A stretch of DNA of 53,230 nucleotides from Hypsibius dujardini. Lineage: Eukaryota > Tardigrada > Eutardigrada > Parachela > Hypsibiidae. Both the position numbers and the translations under genes were made by a program. The stretch lies in NCBI GenBank assembly GCA_001579985.1, contig LRSR01012853.1:1-53230 (forward strand), in the 5' to 3' direction. This document shows, piece after piece, positions 35,517 to 47,306 of the stretch (position 1 is its first letter; each line of letters opens with the position of its first letter). The notes under the pieces were generated by a model, which was not told where the DNA came from, did no database searches, and saw nothing but the letters and a program-made list of their open reading frames with translations.

Positions 35517-36562
35517 TTTTGCGAAATTCTGTTTTGAGAATTCGCCTGTGAGGACAAACGAAAGAGGAACACCGAGGCTAAGGCCACATTTACGACACCA
35601 GAAACCGGAAGTGCCTTTCAAGAACGAAACCACGAATTACGAGCAGTTTCATAGGTGAAGTGGTTCGGCACGTTTGTGAACACTTGCTGACACTGAAAAA
35701 GAAGTGTTTTCAAGGTGGTCGTCCTTCGAAATCCCCACAAAACGCAATTATTCCGACCAGGTCAGCAGGTGTGGTGTGTTCAGTCGTCAAGGTCGCCGAT
35801 CAGGGTGGCGTGGCGTCCAATACACAACGGACATCTGATGAATAGAACCACAGGCATACTGCATCCAGTACTTTCGCTTTCGACCAATGTTCTTTCCAAC
35901 ATTCTCTAACTAAATAAACAGATCATAGACAGACGGACAGCAGACAGACAGACAAACAGGCAGACATACCAAAGACAGACACACAGGCAGGCATGCAGAC
36001 AGAGACAGAGAGACATGCAGAGACAGGCAGACAAGTATAAAACAGACAAACAAGACATGCAGGCAGACCAGTAGAAAGCATACAAACAGGCAGACAAGGA
36101 GATAGACACAGACGGATACGTAAACAGACAGTAAGACGAAAAACAGTCAAAGAGAAAAACATGTAAACATGTAGTAAGGCAGACAGACAAACAGCCAACT
36201 AGTAGGTCGACACAGAAAGACAAGGGGATAGATAAACAGATAGACAGGCGGAAAGACGGTCGGACAGGCAGACAAATAGACAGACTAGCAAATAAGCAGA
36301 CAGAGAGCCAAGCAGATAGACAATAAGCAGACAGTCAGAGTGACAGAGAAACACAGACAGGGAAATGCAGACAGACAAAGATGCAGACTGGGAAGGAGGC
36401 AGAAATCAACTATCAGAAAGATAATGCGGCCACAAACCCAAGTACGGCAGAAGACCTTTTCCGTTTTAACGTAACACAGAAACATAAAAAAAGCCGAAAG
36501 AGCTCACCAAACCGAGTCTGAAATTCTAACAAGAAAAAACAAATCCCATAAGCACACCAGGC
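35517..36562. other. Intergenic region with degenerate CAGA array
   Basis: This gap lies between the start of the astacin-like gene and the 3' end of MRM3, both on the minus strand. Positions 35930-36400 are CAGA/CAGG-derived sequence with no exact period; its frames encode only Cys/Leu-rich repeats. No gene is seen. Confidence 0.65.
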
Positions 36563-37377
36563 TCAAAGCATTTGTCCAATACGATTATCTTTTGGAGAAT
36601 GTTCTTCCTCCTCATTCTCTTGCCCGTCATCCTCTTCCGTCCCCACACTCTCGCCATCCGTCACCGCCTCCGCCGTCTCAACGTTTGCCCCATCAAATTG
36701 CACCTGTTCCGTCGGGCGTTCTTCACTGCGCGTAAAGTCGTCGTCCAACAGCAGCCGCTGCCGGCGCATCTCAAACGCCAACACCGCCACCACCGAGGCG
36801 GCATTCAGGCTCTCCACGTAGTTGCCCATCGGGATGACCAACTTCCGGCCGCGACGCTCCTCCGCCGCCAGGTAGGCCGCCTGACTGACGCCGGCTGTCT
36901 CTCCGCCGATAATCAACACCACAGCGCCCTGCTTCAGGTCCACGTGGTGGTACGGTATGATCGGCATGCGGTGCTTGTAGGGTCGGGGGAAGAGCCGGGC
37001 GCCGCGGGTCTCGCCCCGGTCGAGGTGCGGACCGGGGGCACGCTCCTCAAGGTTGTCGGCAATGTAGACGGACGCGGGGTTGGGCAGGTGGTTGGAGATG
37101 GTGTCCCAGGTCATGTTGTACTGGATGGGGATGTGGAAGTGAGCGCCCATGGCCGAGCGCAGGACTTTCGGGTCCCAGGGATCGACACAGCCCTGGAAGG
37201 AAAATTGAAATTTGAGATGATCGCTCAGGCAGCCGGGCGAGGAAGACAGGCAGAGCGAAGCCGGAAAAAAAACAGAAAGAAGATCAGACATCAATCTACA
37301 GCGACAGATGAACGGACAGATAGGCAGATGGACTGACAGGAAGGCAGGCAGGCAGGCAAGGCGACATAGAGATATGC

Positions 37378-37409
<32 letters not shown>

Positions 37410-39644
37410 CAGCCAGAATTAGAATTAATGTATATTTTGGATCATTTCAACCATTTCCCGGATCAATAATTGATTTTATACCAGCACAAGACAACGCTTA
37501 GATAAAAAAATCACATGCGAATGTGATATTAAGTTTTTGGTGGAGAACATTTCGCTTCGCTGCGCATGTGTTCAGATTCGATTTCTAAACAAACATCAAA
37601 CGATTCGAAATTTAAATCAAAACCAACATGCATTTCGTTCTTCGATGCCATTCATATTTTAGAACGCGACAGAGAAATTTCTAGACAACCACGAGAGCGG
37701 GCCAAAAGAATGAAGCTCACCTTGATGCAGATGATTTCGGATGAGGCAGCTGCCGCGAGCACCCGGATAATCGCACCCATATTGCCGGGATCGCGGATAT
37801 TATCCAGCACCACCGTCAGCGGCATCTCCTTGGTCAAGTCCATCACCACCGGATCGGGCATGGCGGCGATGGCCATGATGCCGGGCGGGGTGGTCATGTC
37901 CGACCACAAGGCCATCTGCTTTGGGGTGACCTGATAAACATCGGCCTTGTTCAGTCGCAGCTCCTGCTGCGGCAACTCCTCCACCAGATCAGGGTGGGAG
38001 TAGAATACCGTTTTGATCCCAACACCGTTGTATAGAGCCTGAAGTAGGGGAAATAAAAACTAGCAAAAATTATAATAAATCAAATCCAAATAAAAATCAA
38101 TCAATCAATCCATCAATTAATACACAAAATCAATCATCCAACAGATTATCAATCAATCAATCAAGTCTATATGGTTATCAATCAATCCACTAAACAATCA
38201 ATCAATCAATCAATCACTGCGAATGACGAAACTTTGTTTTTAAAGCAGTGCAAGACCGCCCACGCACCTCGCAGATCAGGCGGTGGCCTTCCAGTAAGAT
38301 TCGTCGAGTCTTGGCGCGTTCCGCGCGATTCTTCACATCCGTGAGAAGCGTCTTAAACAGCGGATCTTTATCCTCCAAAAAGGGGTACTTGGAGCTCCCC
38401 ACAGGTTTCCGCTCCTTCTCCTTCTCCTTCTTGGCGGCTTTCGCCGTCCTCGCTGCGGCCTTTTTCGGATAGACCTTGTCCAGCAGTTGCTGTTGATACG
38501 ACTCCTCCGCGTCCATCTGCTCGAGGACCCGTGGTAGCGATTTCTTCAAACGTTCCGGCGGCCGTTTTGCGGCGTTTTCGTTGACCGGCACTTTTTCCAC
38601 TTCCAACCCGAAAGCGTCCACTTCCAACTCCGCCGCGGTATCCTCTGTACGCCAACGCTGATTCTTCTGAAGCTTTGCTGGTTTGACTGCTGGTTCCTCG
38701 GCCTCTTCAATCCACTGGGGCTTCGCGTCTTTGAAGACCCGCTGCTCCACTTCCGGACGCATCTCCCCGCGCACTGCCTGCAGACAAAGAAATACCCGTG
38801 TTAGTATTAATCTTGTTTAAATGACATGTTTGAATTTAATTAAAATATTAAAATACTAAATAAATTTAAATTATCCGGCAACGTTTATCGAAATAAAGAA
38901 CTCATTTTAACCTAAAAGAGAATTAATATCTTCAGCATTTAAAATTAAAGTTAAAAATATCATAATATTTCAAATAAATTCAGTGATTTAAATAAAAATA
39001 TGCTTTTAATTATCCATTTCTCTTTCTAAGACTTCAAATAAAATAAAAATAATATTCTCTTTATGAAACCAAATGTCGCTTTTAGAGCCATGCAATATCT
39101 ATTACAATATATTTAAACAACACTAGTTCGTATATACAAATTAATCTGAACCATCTTTCAAAAAAAGTAGTAAAACTTGATGGAACTGAAAGAGATGACA
39201 AAAATGCATGTAAACTAATCGCGTATTACTGTAGCAAAACACAAAAACATTAATTAAAATATAATACCTAAAAATGGAAATCGATCTTTAATCAATCAGC
39301 CAATTAGCCAATCAGTCCTTCAGCTAGAACGCACAACAGAAATTACAAGTAATGATCCCAGCCAATCAACCAATCAAACAACAACCACCCAATCCATGTA
39401 CCTTGGCAAATTCGTTTGTGTTGAAGGTCTGCGGTTTTGATGCCGCCATAGCCTTCAGCCGCTCCAGCACCGGCATTTCCACTGGCTGGTAAGAGGATTC
39501 CTCAAAATTTTGCCGGGAGTCATCGTAGGCAGCGTACGGATGGCCGGTGCGAGTACGATTTCCCCGGCGAGAGCACAGAATGGACGCCGTGTGGAAGGAG
39601 CGGTAGAGCGAGTGCAACCGCACCGGTCGCACTAGCGAGATCAT
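36563..39644 (-). CDS. MRM3: MRM3 mitochondrial 16S rRNA 2'-O-methyltransferase (SpoU family), 4 exons, 566 aa
   Basis: Exons: 39402-39644, 38268-38777, 37721-38038, 36563-37192; all join in phase 0. MRM3 uses S-adenosylmethionine to 2'-O-methylate a guanosine in the peptidyl-transferase loop of the mitochondrial large rRNA. The N-terminus is basic and Ser/Arg-rich (MISLVRPVRLHSLYRSFHTA), as expected for mitochondrial import. The three SpoU motifs are present: LDNIRDPGNMGAIIR (motif 1), LIIGGETAGVS (motif 2) and the SLNAASVVAVLAFE region (motif 3). The signature GCVDPWDPKVLRSAMGAHF is close to that of vertebrate MRM3. It is longer than human MRM3 (about 420 aa), mainly from a charged Lys/Glu-rich region before the RNA-binding part (exon 2) and an acidic C-terminal tail. 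An upstream in-frame TTG codon exists, but the ATG at 39644 fits the leader. Confidence 0.92.
37320..37410 (+). repeat. CAGA array (MRM3 intron 3)
   Basis: About seven perfect CAGA units at the end of a degenerate stretch; CUGU in the transcript. Confidence 0.85.
38095..38217 (+). repeat. ATCA tetranucleotide array (MRM3 intron 2)
   Basis: Interrupted runs of ATCAATCAATCA ending about 50 bases before the exon 2 donor. This is the densest example of the second dispersed tetranucleotide family in the window. Confidence 0.85.
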
Positions 39645-40650
39645 CCCGGTCGGCAAAATATTTTTCTTCAAGTTCGGAAAATAAACGGGTGATATTCAGA
39701 TCAGAGGAAGTGGTTGTCTGCAAAACCCGGCCAGGAAAAGTCTTCTCAAGGGTCGCGCAGGAGAAATAATGTTTTCTCTAATTTGTCAATAGTGTGCAGA
39801 GTGTAGTGTGCAAGTGCGCATGATGGGTGTGCGGTACGCAAACATGGGGCTAAAAGCGCAATGCACACGGCACAAAAATTGGATTTTCAAGCGGGGTCTT
39901 CAGTTTTTTGCTCTTTGCCCGGCTGAGTCTTTGGCATCGAAATCCTATAAATTTTACTGGGCTCATTGCCATATTTTCAACTTTAGTGCTAGTTTTAGTG
40001 CTTTCCAGAGATGGTGCGTTTAGGAACGCGAATGCAAAAAACGTGCGTTTTTACGTTCGCGTTCGCGTTTTTAGAGCGCGAAAAGAACGCACGAAGGCTC
40101 CTAACAGAACACGTTTTTTGAAATATTAATAACATTATTACGATAACTGATTAAATCTGGATTTTGCTGGTAAAATAATTAGTCGGCAGCAAATTTTTTT
40201 AGATTTGCCGATTAGTCAAACAGAACTTCGATAAATGCATCTAAAGATTTTCTATCGAGAAAACATGGAACGTGCGAACGCGAACCCGAACGTTCAATTA
40301 AGAACCCAGAAAGAACGTGAACGCGAACGAGAACGCTGATTTTCAAGAACGCACTGTCTTTAAAATTAAGCACAGGAAGGGAGGTCGGCAGGTAGTGGCA
40401 GTTGCCGTCGGTTTGGTGCTGGGCAATGGGCAGGCAGGACCGAGTTTGAGCCCTTGATTTCGTACCGACAGAGTTGCATAAGGCGTTGTTGTTTATCAGC
40501 CTTATTTAGCTCTTTTCTGGTTTTCCTGACTGCCCTTTTTAACGGAATATAAAAATACACTGCGTGCGCCGATTACCATTGCACGGAACTTCGCTACCTT
40601 TATTCGCTTCTGAGACGATTGCCAACAAGTACGCTATAAAATCGGGAGAA
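39645..40650. other. Divergent intergenic region between MRM3 and TPK1
   Basis: This 1-kb gap contains the starts of two oppositely oriented genes and the palindromic AACGCG-rich repeat at 40014-40354. No TATA box or gene is recognised. Confidence 0.5.
40014..40354. mobile_element. Palindromic MITE-like element rich in AACGCG
   Basis: It begins with GTGCGTTTAGGAACGCGAAT and ends with the inverse (GAACGCGAACGAGAACG... AACGCAC). Subterminal inverted runs of the motif AACGCGAACG occur at both ends, and the centre is AT-rich. No matching target-site duplication is visible, so the call is tentative. Confidence 0.5.
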
Positions 40651-42469
40651 ATGTCCAAGATCCGACTGCTTAACTGTTTGCAACCGGGCGCCAGCAGGAT
40701 CGCTCTTATCTTCCTGCATACCGAGCTGACAGCTGACGAGGTAAAACTAGGCTGTTTAATTCTCTTTAGCGAAGAAAACATATGTCTGAAAAATTCGTCT
40801 AGAAACCACATTTAAATGGTAAATGCAGAAAGTGGCGGCCATAATCAATCAATCAATTACAAGAGTGGATGGACCACCAATAAATTCAATCAACAATCAA
40901 CTGAATGCTGCTGCGACTCCTCAATCAATCAACTGGAGCTTCTATTGACTGTAATTATTTTGCCAACGTTGTTGAGGTGTACGCGCATCGCACAAAGTTC
41001 GACGCATTGTGGAGGAATGCCGTGTATAAGTGTGCCGTGGACAGTGGCTGCAACTTCCTGTACGAGCACTTCCGTAAGGGCACGGTGGATGCGATGGGCC
41101 TGGGCGGCTGTCCGTGGATTCCCGACCTCATTTCCGGCGACTTCGACTCGATCCGGAAAGATGCGTTGGACTTCTATCGAGCTTTCCCCGGTGTGCGAGT
41201 TGAGGAGACACCCGATCAGGACGCCACAGACTTCACCAAGGCGCTCATGCTGGTCGCGGAGGAGATTAAACGCAAGAACATGAAGGTGGGAAGATAATAG
41301 ATCGACTAATCGGTTGATTGGTTGATTGACGTTTTTTCTGGCTCTTTAATTTAATCTGGCCATTCTAGTTGGCATTCGATTGATTGATCGCTGGATTTTC
41401 GAGCTTTGAACTTGTCCATAGCACCACGTAGTACCACGTCTGTTAGACGGATAGATTGATTGGGCGAGTGCTCGCTCTGTGCAGTTTTGAGGCACTGCTG
41501 ACAGACTCCTGCTGAGCACGTGCTGAAACGCAGTTTTCTGCGGCCCTGTTTGCCAACTAACTGGCAGGCAGGCAACAAACAGGCAGACAGACAGATTGAG
41601 ACGATCGACCTACAGGCAGGCAGACAAGGGGACAGAATGTTTAGACCGACGAACGGGCAGTGAGAGGCAAATAGATTGGTAGAAGGTCAGACAGAGACAG
41701 GCGACCAACAGGCAAGCAGATTGGCAGACACAAAGAGGCAGGCATCCAAACATAGACGGTCGATCAACAGGCAGGCAGGCAGACAATTGACTGACTGACA
41801 AGACATTTGACAACTTGGGATAACAATCGCTTGGTTTCCCTGTCGCTAGGCTCTGTTTGTGGCTCTGTTTGTGGATCTGTCTTTTCCCGGGATCCGTGTC
41901 AGTTTTACTTCTGCGCCGTAAAACTATTAACTCGTGCCTTTTTAGGTTGATGCGATTGTTGCTCTCTGCAGCGGAAAAGGCCGTTTCGGTAAGGCCCCAC
42001 AACGCACTCACGTTTACCAAGAATAAATCGCTTAAACGCACTTCACTCGGAAATCGGAACGACATGCGCATCTTTTCTCTCCTAATTCAAACACCGGTGC
42101 TATCCCGTAGATCACAACATGGGCAACATCAACACCCTCTTCATGGCGCCCTCCATCACCGACGTCCCGGTCATTCTCATGTCCGAACTCGACGTGCAGT
42201 ACGTCATATCCAACGGGCCGGCCACCACGCTGCTCTTGGACACCGAACTGGAGGGCGCCTACTGCGGCCTGTTGCCTCTCCGCGGTCCCAGCAAGGTCTC
42301 CACCACCGGACTGCGCTGGAACTTGGACGACCAGCAGATTGAGTTTGGCGGCCTGATCAGCACGAGCAACGAGATGGCTGCACCGTCCGTTACCGTGCAG
42401 ACCAGCTTGCCCGTCGTGTGGACCATGTCGGTGAAGGATCCATCCGTCGGTGGCGTCGTCCCGGCTTGA
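40651..42469 (+). CDS. TPK1: Thiamine pyrophosphokinase, 4 exons, 266 aa
   Basis: Exons: 40651-40740, 40977-41285, 41946-41988, 42111-42469; phases agree. The enzyme transfers pyrophosphate from ATP to thiamine, making the cofactor thiamine diphosphate in the cytosol. Family motifs are clear: LISGDFDSIRKDALDFY, ETPDQDATDFTKAL (substrate and Mg site), CSGKGRFDHNMGNINTL and the C-terminal beta domain (TTGLRWNLDDQQIEFGGLIS followed by TSNE). The length is close to human TPK1 (243 aa). Exon 3 is only 43 bases. The acceptor of exon 2 (GTTGTTGAG) has a weak pyrimidine tract but is fixed by the reading frame. Intron 2 contains a CAGA array. Confidence 0.94.
41575..41870 (+). repeat. CAGA array with 3' non-repeat module (TPK1 intron 2)
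   Basis: Degenerate CAGA/CAGG sequence that ends in a unique stretch (ATTGACTGACTGACAAG ... ATCGCTTGGTTTCCCTGTCG). The same stretch recurs after the CAGA array at 48030-48115. Confidence 0.8.
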
Positions 42470-42787
42470 TGGAACTTTTTTGGCTTCCGCTTCCGCTCTT
42501 GCTTTTTATACAGTCAGTAATGGGGATGGCAAAAATTAAAATTAGTCAATTACTTCTTTAGGGACCAAAAGTGCGTTTAGTTTTGTTCATTTCGTTCAGT
42601 GTTTTTGCCATTCCCAGTCAGAAAAGCAGTTCCTGGATGCGCTGTCGCATTGCACACCAGCGAATATTTTACTTGTGATGATTCCAGTGATTAATAATAC
42701 CGTGACACTCAGTGCAATACAACTAGGATGAAACTAAAATAAACGGAATTTTTTATTGTACAAAACTGAGCGGTTGCTTTCTCTTTT
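42470..42787. other. Convergent 3' region of TPK1 and PPIL2
   Basis: This 318-base gap holds the 3' ends of both genes and one small MITE (42518-42614). Nothing else is recognised. Confidence 0.6.
42518..42614. mobile_element. 97-bp hAT-like MITE
   Basis: The left end GGGGATGGCAAAAA and the inverted right end GGGAATGGCAAAAA match at 13 of 14 positions. CAGTCAG flanks the element directly on both sides (42511-42517 and 42615-42621), consistent with the 8-bp target duplications of hAT elements. There is no coding capacity. Confidence 0.65.
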
Positions 42788-42975
42788 TTACCACCCGCTG
42801 AAATTTCCGAATTGACTTCCTCCAGTGATGGCTTTGGTTTTTTTGACCACGGTTTCTTTGCTGCTGGATGGCTCCTCCTCGGGCGGTACAGTTTTTGTGC
42901 TGAAAGGGAAGTAATATGAGACGTTGAAAGCCGCAAGTGAAAATGCGAAAAAACAACGACAAAAAGAGAGCTCTT

Positions 42976-43021
<46 letters not shown>

Positions 43022-44495
43022 GGCAGACAGACAGACAGATAAAAAAAGCGACGCAACGGAAACTCATGTGAACAGACAGGTTAAATGATATTCAGAAATA
43101 AAAAGGAAACTCTTGCGATGTTTGGCAACATCGGAAACTTACGTCTTCTTTAAGTACTTCCCGACGGTCGGGTCGCTGGCCAGCTTATCCTCGGCAATCT
43201 TGCGCTTGGCTGCAGTGCGCTCAGTCGCTTCGCGTCGTAGCTCTTCCTCCGCCGCAGTGACGTTGGCCTGCCGTTCGGCCTCCAGCGCCTTCTCCACATC
43301 GGCAAATGGGTCTTGGAAGACCTCCACATTGAGAATTTTGATATCCTATTCCCAACACAAAGCATAAAGACGAACCGAATACGCAATGAATATATTCTAA
43401 TTAAAAAGCCACAAATTTTCACAACTCACGTGTGTGGGTTTATCCTTGTCGTCGGCGGGAATCTGCTCAAGCTTGGCGAGGACGTCCAACCCGCCCACCA
43501 CTCTCCCAAAGACAGTGTGCTTCCCATCGAGATGCTTCTGCGGCCTGCACACGAAGAACGATCGGTCAGATAAATGCAGTTCAGGTGGATGGGTCATTAT
43601 ATGTACGCTGTATACCGGAAGATTATGAAGAACTGCGACTTGTTGGTGTTGGCTCCGGAGTTGGCCATGCTGACGATGCCGCGGACGTCGTGCTTCAGCC
43701 CGGTCTTCAGTTCATCCTCAAACTCCTTCCCGTCGGGAAAGGCCGAGGCACCGCCCTTTCCCGTCCCGGTGGGATCGCCTCCCTGGATCATGAAATTCTT
43801 AATCAACCGGTGGAAGATGGTGTCTGTGTAGTAGCCGGATTTGCAGTGTCTGATGAAATTATCGCAAGTCTTTGGTGCCTAATCGCAAAGGAGAAAAAAT
43901 ATATAACCCTTCAGTCTTATATACTAAAAACAATCCTTATTCATCAAGAATTTACCAAATCAGCGTGAATTTCAATGTTAAGGGAGCCGAAGTTAGTGAT
44001 AAGGCGAATGTAGCCCTTCTTCTGTCGCTTCCGGACACGGTCATATCGTAATACATCCTCGTCCAGCATAGCTGTATAAATATAAGTACAAACTTTGGTG
44101 ATACAGCAGAACTTGATGATGTCTACGTTGAGAATGAAGAGCGTACGTACCAGGGGTCTGGAAAGTGACGGGTTCCATTGCGGTGGACGTGAAGCCGGCT
44201 GCGACGTGTCCAGTGGAATAAGCCGCGGCATTGGTGCTGTCAGTGGCGGCTTTCCTGAAGGGCGTTCTGTTGTCACTGAACATCTGCAAGGAAAAGAGGG
44301 GGGGGGTAATGTTGAGGAAGCTGAATTCAATCGGTGAGAGACTGACTGTCTTTCGGCTGAGTGATCACACGATCCTGAATCCTGAGACTGGATCAGCGGT
44401 CCTCTATGTTTTGCCTCCTATTTTGCAGACAGTCTAACACTTCTTTGGCAGGCGGTGTATCTGCCGGTTGCCCTTCAGTCTGCTGCCTGCCTGCC

Positions 44496-44560
<65 letters not shown>

Positions 44561-46010
44561 ATCTGTCTGCCTGCCTGCCTGTCTGTCTGTCTATCTGCCT
44601 GTCTTATCTTCATGCTATCTGCCGGTCTCTCTAGCTATTTGTTTGTTTGTCCGTCTGCCCGCCTGTCAAACAGAGCGTCAGGGCCTGCCTGCCGGTTTGG
44701 CCTTAAATTTACCGTCATGTCTTGAGGCCTCTTGTAGTCCCTAGCCATTTCCTCCAGCGTCGATTTAGCCTCAGCGCTTATGGACTTAAGATTTGCTGCG
44801 GGATCGGTGTTTTTTACTGAAAGCAAGTGCAAAAAATCAGAAAATTGTCCAAACGCATAAGGAAAGATGACCAGGACCAGTAAAAGTACCATAGGGTGTG
44901 ACAGTGAGGTTGTTTTTGATGTAGTGAAAGGTCTGCGTGTTGTTCTTCTCAATGTTGTTCGGATCCTGCAGGGAGACAATGTCCGACCTTTGGAAGGCTT
45001 CATCCGTGATGAGGTCGCGAAAGTTCTTCGGCTTGAAGTTCAACGTATCCACTGCCTACGGAGTAATTTCCTTGATGGTAAAACCGTACACTTTCATAAA
45101 AAATGAAAAAACACTGCCAGTCTCACCTCAAAAGAGAATACGTTCCCACTTTTCTTGTTGGCGACAATGTGCGAATTCTCATTGAACGGCTTGTATACAG
45201 CCGGGCAGTGATATTTTCCTGAAAGATGAATAGTAAAAACCATTACTTATTCTTTTGATCGAATATAAAATATCTTATTCAAAACAAAATTATTTAATCA
45301 ATTTATAAAAATCCAAAAAATACTAAAACGATATTTACGTAGCAGCGTGTTTTTTTAATCAAAACCTCAAAATTTAATTTAACTATTAAGGTATATAATT
45401 GTATTTTAAATCTCGTTTTAAATGTAATAAATTAAATTAGATAAACTCTCCGATGAATTAAGTAAATTTTATATTAGTATCATGTTTCCATTCAAGAGCA
45501 TTAATCAAGGAAGGAAACACACCATCTGAATTTTTGAAGTAATTGAGTTTAATGAGGGATTTCGCCTGCAGCGGCTCGCCGGTCACGGGGTGGATTCCGA
45601 ATTTCTTGATGAACGGCAGGATATTTCTGTAAAGGAAACAAACTCGGTTATTCAATCAATCATTGCATCAAGCAAGTAAGCAATCAAGCAATCGTTAGCC
45701 AGCATTTACAACAAAAATGCAAATAATTATTTCTTCAGTCAATCGACCAATCAAGCAGCCGAGCAAAGGCCGAGTTCTCGCTTGATTTCAAGCCTTACAC
45801 TAAATCGAAAACGTAGCCGTCCTGAGTCATGTAGGGATTTTCAAACGGCTGCAGCGACAACGCACACACGTCGAGGGGCAGGCGACGGAATTTCGCCACG
45901 AAACTCGAGCCTGGCCGGCTCGCAAGAGTGGCCGCACGACCTCCATACTGGGTGGACCATTCAGTGGTGGTTAAATAAAGCTTGTCCTTCTGATGTTGGC
46001 GCTTTCCCAT
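42788..46010 (-). CDS. PPIL2: PPIL2 (CYC4/Cyp60) U-box cyclophilin, 11 exons, 539 aa
   Basis: Exons: 45799-46010, 45523-45626, 45127-45218, 44890-45055, 44713-44816, 44151-44283, 43956-44071, 43616-43878, 43430-43544, 43143-43345, 42788-42899; phases agree. PPIL2 is a nuclear cyclophilin of the spliceosome with U-box E3 ligase activity. The N-terminus [18 protein letters not shown] and the split U-box ([39 protein letters not shown]) are diagnostic. The cyclophilin domain (about residues 275-440) has [21 protein letters not shown] with the catalytic Arg, and [15 protein letters not shown]; the position equivalent to Trp121 of cyclophilin A is His (KHLDGKH). The C-terminus [10 protein letters not shown] matches the family's aromatic ending. 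The length is near human PPIL2 (about 520 aa). Confidence 0.95.
42976..43040 (+). repeat. CAGA array (PPIL2 intron 10)
   Basis: About fourteen nearly perfect CAGA units; CUGU in the transcript. Confidence 0.9.
44480..44610 (+). repeat. CTGT array (PPIL2 intron 5)
   Basis: About twenty CTGT units with few changes; CAGA in the transcript. Confidence 0.9.
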
Positions 46011-47306
46011 GATGAAAAATTAGAAATGAACAGCGTTAGAAATTATCAAAGGTACCAGAAAGAGAAATTTATAGCGGGACGACAGAAGAATTAATTTCTA
46101 ACACAATCGAAGAGAATAAAAATAAATAAAAACAAGAGCGACAATTTCAGGAACTCACAACAGAAATCGAACACTTGCACAAGCCTAGTGAAGAGAACGC
46201 AAAAGCCCAAGGTGAGATATGAACATGCCAGTGTTCGATCAAAATACGCTGAACATTTATTGGTAAATATCGAACGTAAAGGACAAAAACAGGAACGCAC
46301 GCTGCGTTGTCTTTGCGCGTTTTTGAATGTCGGTGTAATGACAGTAGAAATCAGTCTACTTGTTTCTACCGTTTCCCTGTCTTTGCCAATTGACAAACCC
46401 GTGGCAGCAAGGCCACACAGCGTGTTGAAATTCAACGAGTTTAACAAAGCTCGCGACATGCTTCATATTTCCCTCACTCTGGGCAAGATTTGCAAAGCTA
46501 GTTTCTTTCTCCTCTCCTCCACACTCTAGTTTTTCGCCCGGGAATACTGTATTTTCGCGCCTCTTTTTTCCGGAAGAGGATAGGTCTTTATTACCCTGAC
46601 CAGTTTCCCTTCATCTCAGGGATTGCAGGAGCGCAAAGCGCACATTATTGCCTCAGACTTGGTAGGGACAGTTGAAAATAGCACAGTTATTATAGACGCC
46701 TTCGATATTTCGGCACAATGTTTTCCTATCCACTCGGAAAAATCCCCTTTTAGTTCTTTGTCTGAATATTTATTTATACACTTCTAAGCATAGAAAATGC
46801 AATTATTTGAAACTGAGATGAATTATTGGGAGCGAACTATGATTTGCAGCTTTGCAGGGCAACGGTCAGAGATTCTTTCTTGACGTTATCACACATTGTT
46901 TTCCACAAAATTGCTTTCTTTTTTTTGTAGAACAGAACAGAAATGCTGTTCCTTTCACCTAAATATCTTTTTTTTTCAATCTGAATTCGATTGGTTATGC
47001 TAACTGCTAATTGGGCTTGAAGATTAATCTATTAAACATAATTAAGTAAATCAGCCAATCAATTGACCGCCCACATTTTTGTTTTACCGATCAGACAGCC
47101 CCTCGATGCAATCAATCAAGCGAGCCTTTGCGATTGCTAAGTTGTTATTGATAATAGATCAATCAATCACAACGTACTGTGAAGCTTCTTTTTTTTCTCG
47201 CAACTCATCAATCAAGCAATTGGCAAACTCATGATGGGCTGAGCGACCGCCTAAAACGCTAACGAAGAATGTCCTTTTTTTGCAGGTTGGTCGTTCCCCA
47301 CAAGGC
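46011..47306. other. Divergent intergenic region between PPIL2 and the KAR5-like gene
   Basis: AT-rich sequence without a recognisable gene. TTTTTTGCAG at 47274-47283 is a good splice acceptor just upstream of the KAR5-like start, so a 5' non-coding exon may lie in this gap. A plus-strand open frame at 46188-46529 has no recognisable domain. Confidence 0.45.
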
